From NCBI GenBank assembly GCA_049363815.1, contig JBMQEM010000098.1, positions 1 through 64,000 of the forward strand: 64,000 bases of DNA, read 5' to 3'. A model generated the notes under the pieces. It saw nothing but the letters and a program-made list of their open reading frames with translations, did no database searches and was not told the DNA's origin. The translations under genes and the position numbers were made by a program. Source of the DNA: JADKIH01 sp049363815. Its GTDB lineage: Bacteria > Bacteroidota > Bacteroidia > AKYH767-A > 2013-40CM-41-45. This document shows positions 59,043 through 64,000 of this stretch, in pieces. Each line of letters opens with the position of its first letter. Positions within the stretch are counted from its first letter, which is position 1.

Positions 59043-61319
59043 ATGAACCAAAAGGTAATGAAATTGTTGGCAGGATTATTCCTGATTTGCTTGACTTCTT
59101 ATGGTCAATCAACTAATGTACGCGCTTTCTATTTGAAAGGCATTAATAGCTGGCTGGGAAATGCTACTCAGGAAAATGCCATCCTTGATTATGCTCAGGG
59201 CAATGGATATAACTACATTATTTTTTACGACCTGGGTTCATTGAACTGGTCAAGTACAACAGTAAAGAACAATGTTGCTGCATTCCTTAGCAGAGCCCGT
59301 ACCAATTATGGAATGACTCAAATGGGTGCATCGGGAGAAATTGCTTCTTTCTTTTCAAATTACATTCTTCCATATAACAACAGCAGAACATCTGCAAATG
59401 AAAGATTCGACATTTTCAATTTCGAGTTCGAATTCTGGAATCAATCAAGTATTTCAGCTTTGTACTGTAGCAGATATCTTTCTCCGAACGGTTACAGTTG
59501 TGATTCAGCAGGAGCATGGAGATTTGCCTGGGTTGAATTCAAGAAAATTGACGATTTGACAAATCAAAATGGTTTAACATCAGAAATTTATTTAGGATGG
59601 CCGGCTCAGGGTCAGATGCAACAACTTACTACAAGAGCAGACCGGATTCTTTTACACGCTTACCGCCCAACTGATGTCGATCTTTATTCATATTCAAGAG
59701 GACGTCTGCAAATGGTTGCAAGTATGAACACATCAGTAAAGATCATTCCATTGTTCAGTAGCGAATCTTCTTTTATGGGTCCATGGCTGCAGTCAAATCC
59801 ATTTACAAAAGCATACCAGACTTACAGTGCACATTATACAGCAGAAACTGGATCTTGGAAACAGTATATCAACTTACAGGGATATGCCTGGTTCCACTAT
59901 ACTTATATGCCTAAAACAACAACTGCTACTGCAACAATCAGTGCAAGCGGTCCTTTAAGTTTCTGTTCAGGCGGCAATGTTACTTTAACAGCGAATTCCG
60001 GTTCACAATATCTCTGGAGCCCGGGTGGACAAACCACGCGTTCGATCACTGTAACTGCAGCTGGATCATATACAGTACGTGTAACTAATTCAAGCGGAGT
60101 AAATGCAACATCAACTCCATCGATTGTTTCAATTACAACGACTGGGTCTACTCCTACTATTTCAGCAAATGGATCGACTTCATTCTGTGCAGGTGGAAGT
60201 GTTGTGTTGACAGCAAGTTCTGCAAACTCTTACTTATGGAGTAATGGTGCAACTACACAATCTATAATAGTTACTACTTCCGGAAGCTATTCTGTCACAA
60301 CAAATTCTGGTGGATGCGGTGGAACATCTGCAGTAACAACAGTTAATGCAAACAGTGGTCCAACAACGCCAACTATAACAGCAAGCAGTTCACTGAATGT
60401 TTGTCCGGGTACAATTTTAACTCTGACATCATCTGCAGCAAATGGATATTTATGGTCAACAGGAGCAACTACACGTACAATTGCAGTTTCATCTGCCGGA
60501 AATTATTCTGTACGTGCTTATAGCGGTCCAAATTGTTCGGCTCTTTCTTCTACCAGTACAGTTACTATGTTAACTGCTCCTACTACACCTTCAATATCTG
60601 CAAATGGATCTTTATCTTTAACCTCTTCACATCCTTCAGTGACCCTTACTTCAACAACAGCAAGTGCTTATTTATGGACAACAGGTTCAACGGCACGTTC
60701 AGTTGTTATTTCAACTCAAGGTTCATACCGGGTAACTGTAACAGGCAGCAACGGATGTAAAGCAACTTCAACAGCAGCAATTGTAAGTAAAAGCGGATGT
60801 ACTCCTCCTGCTGTTCCAACAATCTCTTTAAGTGGTTCTCCAGTTATCGTATCAGGTGGTTCAGTAACTCTGACATCAACTACTGCCGGTGGCTATTTAT
60901 GGTCAACAGGAGCAACAAGCAGATCGATCACTGTTACAACTGCCGGAGTTTACACGGTTCGTGCATATAATGCCGGTGGATGTTTCTCTACATCACTACC
61001 AACAACGATAGTTGTGGTAGCCGCACGTGAGATCAATAATAATGTAAGTGAAGAAATTTCAACATCAGATATTGAGTTAAATGCATATCCAAATCCGGTA
61101 CATGACCTTTTGAATATCGATTTCAACTCTACAGTTCAAAAAACCTATACACTCTCTTTACTTGACATCCAGGGAAGAGTAGTTTATACGAAAGCCTTTG
61201 AATCTGAGATCGGATTGAACCATTTGGAATTAAATGTATCAGAATATCAGAAAGGAATTTACTTCGGATACCTGACCAGTGAAGCTGAAAGAAGATCACT
61301 GAAAATAATTGTTGACTAA
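59043..61319 (+). CDS. T9SS-exported protein with unrecognised N-domain and five Ig-like repeats
   Basis: A 758-residue secreted protein. Signal peptide MNQKVMKLLAGLFLICLTSYG. Residues about 22-290 match the N-domain of the protein at 56592 (YLKGINSWLGN, FNFEFEFWNQSS, ADRILLHAYRPTD, SFMGPWLQ). Five Ig-like modules follow with LWSxG cores near residues 324, 398, 470, 544 and 619, a spacing of 72-75. A type A T9SS domain (NAYPNPVHDLLNI ... EYQKGIYFGYL) ends it. Threonine and serine make up much of the repeats. It is preceded by a long leader and ends in a strong terminator. Enzymatic or adhesive function unknown. Confidence 0.83.
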   Translation: MNQKVMKLLAGLFLICLTSYGQSTNVRAFYLKGINSWLGNATQENAILDYAQGNGYNYIIFYDLGSLNWSSTTVKNNVAAFLSRARTNYGMTQMGASGEIASFFSNYILPYNNSRTSANERFDIFNFEFEFWNQSSISALYCSRYLSPNGYSCDSAGAWRFAWVEFKKIDDLTNQNGLTSEIYLGWPAQGQMQQLTTRADRILLHAYRPTDVDLYSYSRGRLQMVASMNTSVKIIPLFSSESSFMGPWLQSNPFTKAYQTYSAHYTAETGSWKQYINLQGYAWFHYTYMPKTTTATATISASGPLSFCSGGNVTLTANSGSQYLWSPGGQTTRSITVTAAGSYTVRVTNSSGVNATSTPSIVSITTTGSTPTISANGSTSFCAGGSVVLTASSANSYLWSNGATTQSIIVTTSGSYSVTTNSGGCGGTSAVTTVNANSGPTTPTITASSSLNVCPGTILTLTSSAANGYLWSTGATTRTIAVSSAGNYSVRAYSGPNCSALSSTSTVTMLTAPTTPSISANGSLSLTSSHPSVTLTSTTASAYLWTTGSTARSVVISTQGSYRVTVTGSNGCKATSTAAIVSKSGCTPPAVPTISLSGSPVIVSGGSVTLTSTTAGGYLWSTGATSRSITVTTAGVYTVRAYNAGGCFSTSLPTTIVVVAAREINNNVSEEISTSDIELNAYPNPVHDLLNIDFNSTVQKTYTLSLLDIQGRVVYTKAFESEIGLNHLELNVSEYQKGIYFGYLTSEAERRSLKIIVD

Positions 61320-61343
61320 TTGACCATTCAATAATGAAAAGCG

Positions 61344-61377
61344 AAAAAAACCACCTGAGTTCAGGTGGTTTTTTTTT
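61344..61377. terminator. Bidirectional rho-independent terminator
   Basis: AAACCACCTGA and TCAGGTGGTTT form a stem with a tiny loop, flanked by A-run on the left and T-run on the right. It serves the T9SS gene (+) and probably the converging nuclease gene (-). Confidence 0.93.
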
Positions 61378-61394
61378 GATATCTCTATAGGTGC

Positions 61395-64000
61395 TTAATC
61401 ACCCATATGACACATTTCCTTATATGCGCAGTATAAACACCTGCTATCGTCAGTAGTTTGGGTGAAAGGAATTGCCGGATCAAAGATCTCTGAGATCAAT
61501 TTTTTAAGATTCGATTCAAATTGTAAAAACTGTTCCGAAGTAAAAGGTTCGTTGTTGTTCAACATCCAGATCCCTTCTTTCATCGTTTTCAATGCCATTA
61601 ATCCGACGTTGATATTTCTGCCGGGAATTGATTTGTTAGTCAGATAAGCATAATACATTGCCTGAAACTGCTCCTTATAATCTGTATCATTAAAATAATC
61701 TTCTATTGCTGCAGGTTTACGCTTCTCAACTTTTCCCGTTTTATAATCTACAATTCGCAAACCGCCATCCTTTTCATCCACTCTGTCGATTATTCCAAAC
61801 AGTTTTACAACTTTTCCCGGCTGAAATTCAAAAATGGAAGTAACATCTTTTTCGAGTTGCAGAATAATAAAAGGAAGGTACTCTTTATCAGTATCTAGAA
61901 TCTGAGAGATCAGTTCCCTAATCACATTTCTAAGCAAAATATTTTTCCCTTCAAGCTGATCAATTGAAAGAAACTCCTGGTGAATGGCCTGATCAACATA
62001 TGAATTGATAGTCGACTTTAACTGCTGCAACTTATTTGCATCAATTTCGTGAAGGTCGGTGTATAAAAGTTGCATTGCTTTATGCAGAACTTTTCCAAAA
62101 GTTGCCGCTTCCATGTTTTCCTCTAATTCTTCGGTCTCAGCAAGTCCGGCGACATACCTGAAATAGAATCTCAATGGGCAGGCAATATATGACTGCAATC
62201 CGGAAGCACTTAGTTTTGATTTCGGTTCGGCTGAATTTACTGCTGAGTATTTTTCAAGTTCTTTCATTACAACTTCCGTTTTTTCAATCGAAATCGTGCT
62301 GACTTTTTCTTTCAGTATAGGTGTTGTAATAACTTTTTTAGAAATCGAAATAGTTTCAGGATATTTTGATTTCAATTCATGCTCAATCTGTAACAGGAAT
62401 CTGGATCTTTCACCGGCAGTCAGGGCTTTGGGTTCTGTATTGTAAAGGAGAAAAATATTTTTTGCTCTTTGCAGAAGTCTGTAAAAGTGAAAAGCAGAAA
62501 CAGCATGCTGTTCTTCATAAGTCGGAAGTCCAAATGCTTTTCTGATATTAAACGGAATAAACGATGGCGAATTTCCCGCTGCAGGCAATACATCTTCATT
62601 CACAGAAAGCAGAATTACATTTTCGAAATCAAGTACCCTTGTCTCAAGAAATCCCATAACCTGAAGGCCTTTCAAGGGTTCACCTGAAAAAGGAATTCGG
62701 ACAGACTGCGTAACTTCTTTGAATATTTTCCAGAAAGTTGAAATTGTAGGTTTGACTTTTTGCTTTAACAGAATGTCTTCAAGCCTTTTGAGTTGAGTAA
62801 AAAAAGTATAGATAAATTCTGATTCCAGTCGGTGAAATTTAAAATCTTGTACACTCATAGCTTCAAGGATAGTACGAAGGATCGCTTGCGACCATGCAAA
62901 TACTTCATCGATCGTTGCCGGTATAGTGAATAGTAATTTAAAAAATTCAGAACCTGAATCAGAAATTATTTTCTTTGATGAAATTCTGATATAATTCTCT
63001 TTAATTTTATCCAGCCATACATTAATTACCTTCCCTCCTGCTAATCGTATGTATGTATGATCCAGCAATTTTTTCACATCCCTGAAATAGAAAGAGTAAT
63101 TTCCATCATTCTCAAGGCGGGCATTTTTCTGCAGTGCAGTAAGTGTTTCGAATAAATTGAACAATGGTGTTTGACGAAGCGGATATCCCATTGTCACATT
63201 AATATCAGGCACAGATTCAGGAATAGAATACAGTACAGGGAAAAGTAATTTTTCATCAGGCAAAACCACTGCTGTTTTCTCCGGAACGAATTCACCTTTA
63301 TCTATCATTTCCTGCAGTATCTGTCCGGCATAGCGGGTCTGCCCAACCATCAATGGGATTCCGGCAAATTGAATTTGTTTAGGGATCTCCTTGAAATGAT
63401 CAGCTTTCCATTTGTAATCATCTTTGATCAACCGGTTTTCCCGGATAAATTTTCCGGCTTCCTGTCCGTGGTCGTTTGTATAATAGGCATCAGTATCCCA
63501 GTAAGAACTTGCTTTGCCTTCTTTGATCAGATAAGCCATGATCTTTTCTTCGGCAGGGGATAATGCATAGAAGCCTGCAAAAATTGTATGAGAAAATTCA
63601 CTCATAGAACTGAATGACTCTGCACTCACATTTTCAGCAAGGTTTCTGTAAGCCATACCTTCATAAGCCCAGCTTTTATCGGTTAGCCGGGACCGGAATT
63701 CAGTATAAATATCATTTAAATTTTTCCAGGTGTTTACAAATTCCGATTTCAATCTGGAAAGATCATGTTCAAAGAAATTTTTCCAGAAGATCCGAAGCCT
63801 TTCCATGTCCTCTTCGGGCAAACCAAAATCGGCATCGATCTGATGAAGATCATTTACGGTAGCAAAAACCTTTGAAGTGGGTGCGAGGTATTTGTCCAGA
63901 TCATCAAAATCCTTTAAAAGCAATTCGCCCCAGGGATAAAATGCATCAAACTCTTCATTCGGAAAATAATGGTGATACACTTCAAATAATTCAAACAATA
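61395..64000 (-). CDS. RecB/AddB-like PD-(D/E)XK nuclease, 5' end outside the window
   Basis: At least 867 residues in an open frame that runs off the right edge, so the N-terminus is missing. The C-terminal 270 residues form a PD-(D/E)XK nuclease of the RecB family: a first conserved Cys in YIACPLRFYFRY, His in FGKVLHKAMQLLY, the catalytic Asp in GIIDRVDEKDGGLRIVDYKTGK (acidic residue and Lys) and QFQAMYYAYL. Three more Cys in CLYCAYKEMC complete the 4Fe-4S pattern of AddB-type proteins. The upstream part looks like a degenerate helicase-like region. It probably works with an AddA/UvrD helicase outside the window in double-strand break repair. Confidence 0.88.
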   Translation of the reverse strand, partial: LFELFEVYHHYFPNEEFDAFYPWGELLLKDFDDLDKYLAPTSKVFATVNDLHQIDADFGLPEEDMERLRIFWKNFFEHDLSRLKSEFVNTWKNLNDIYTEFRSRLTDKSWAYEGMAYRNLAENVSAESFSSMSEFSHTIFAGFYALSPAEEKIMAYLIKEGKASSYWDTDAYYTNDHGQEAGKFIRENRLIKDDYKWKADHFKEIPKQIQFAGIPLMVGQTRYAGQILQEMIDKGEFVPEKTAVVLPDEKLLFPVLYSIPESVPDINVTMGYPLRQTPLFNLFETLTALQKNARLENDGNYSFYFRDVKKLLDHTYIRLAGGKVINVWLDKIKENYIRISSKKIISDSGSEFFKLLFTIPATIDEVFAWSQAILRTILEAMSVQDFKFHRLESEFIYTFFTQLKRLEDILLKQKVKPTISTFWKIFKEVTQSVRIPFSGEPLKGLQVMGFLETRVLDFENVILLSVNEDVLPAAGNSPSFIPFNIRKAFGLPTYEEQHAVSAFHFYRLLQRAKNIFLLYNTEPKALTAGERSRFLLQIEHELKSKYPETISISKKVITTPILKEKVSTISIEKTEVVMKELEKYSAVNSAEPKSKLSASGLQSYIACPLRFYFRYVAGLAETEELEENMEAATFGKVLHKAMQLLYTDLHEIDANKLQQLKSTINSYVDQAIHQEFLSIDQLEGKNILLRNVIRELISQILDTDKEYLPFIILQLEKDVTSIFEFQPGKVVKLFGIIDRVDEKDGGLRIVDYKTGKVEKRKPAAIEDYFNDTDYKEQFQAMYYAYLTNKSIPGRNINVGLMALKTMKEGIWMLNNNEPFTSEQFLQFESNLKKLISEIFDPAIPFTQTTDDSRCLYCAYKEMCHMGD

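Overview
The window comes from a member of the Bacteroidota, probably an uncultured or poorly studied lineage. Three kinds of evidence support this. Several secreted proteins end in C-terminal sorting domains of the type IX secretion system (T9SS), in both the type A (YPNP) and the gliding-associated type B form. Promoters look like the Bacteroidota TTG / TAnnTTTG type. Shine-Dalgarno sequences are nearly absent, except for one very strong one in front of infC. GC content is moderate to low. I see no rRNA, tRNA, CRISPR array, insertion sequence or prophage.

Layout. 1-6.3 kb is housekeeping: a MazG-like pyrophosphohydrolase, the translation operon thrS-infC-rpmI-rplT, a TPR lipoprotein and recA. 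6.6-9.5 kb holds a leftward envelope-stress-like module (GIN/DUF2807 protein, PadR regulator, PspC-domain membrane protein) with a candidate autoregulatory promoter. 9.5-12.6 kb has a palindrome-rich intergenic region, a secreted glucose/sorbosone dehydrogenase-like protein and an FKBP lipoprotein. 12.8-44.4 kb is a large surface polysaccharide locus. It contains an initiating sugar-phosphate transferase, an OPX/Wzc export pair, GDP-fucose genes (gmd, fcl), rfbC, a Wzm/Wzt ABC exporter, nine further glycosyltransferase or tailoring genes in tight succession, a Wzy-like membrane protein and a Wzx-like flippase. A 1360-residue PKD surface protein and the housekeeping genes rdgB, rlmH, nadC and yihY are interspersed. 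44.4-55.2 kb is an accessory block: two kelch-repeat T9SS paralogues flank a polysaccharide deacetylase, a GNAT protein, asnB, a methyltransferase, a glycosyltransferase and a type B T9SS PKD protein. 55.3-64 kb has an isoaspartyl peptidase, two paralogous T9SS proteins sharing an unrecognised N-terminal domain, and a RecB/AddB-like nuclease cut by the window edge.

How the genes fit together. The polysaccharide locus has parts of two export routes: Wzx/Wzy/Wzc/OPX and Wzm/Wzt. The Wzt protein carries a C-terminal extension of the kind that reads a terminal modification, and methyltransferase, acyltransferase and sulfotransferase genes lie directly downstream of it. The T9SS proteins would be delivered to the same cell surface.

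The most unusual non-coding signal is a family of intergenic arrays built from tandem 7-nt units. The unit sequence differs from site to site, but the 7-nt period and the frequent inverted pairing recur (near 49, 527, 3970, 6518, 19715 and 42894). Other notable signals are the AUA start of infC, a (Tyr-Gly)11 tail on Wzc that carries a 30-bp tandem duplication, a long dyad upstream of recA, and a PKD domain split by a roughly 300-residue insert.
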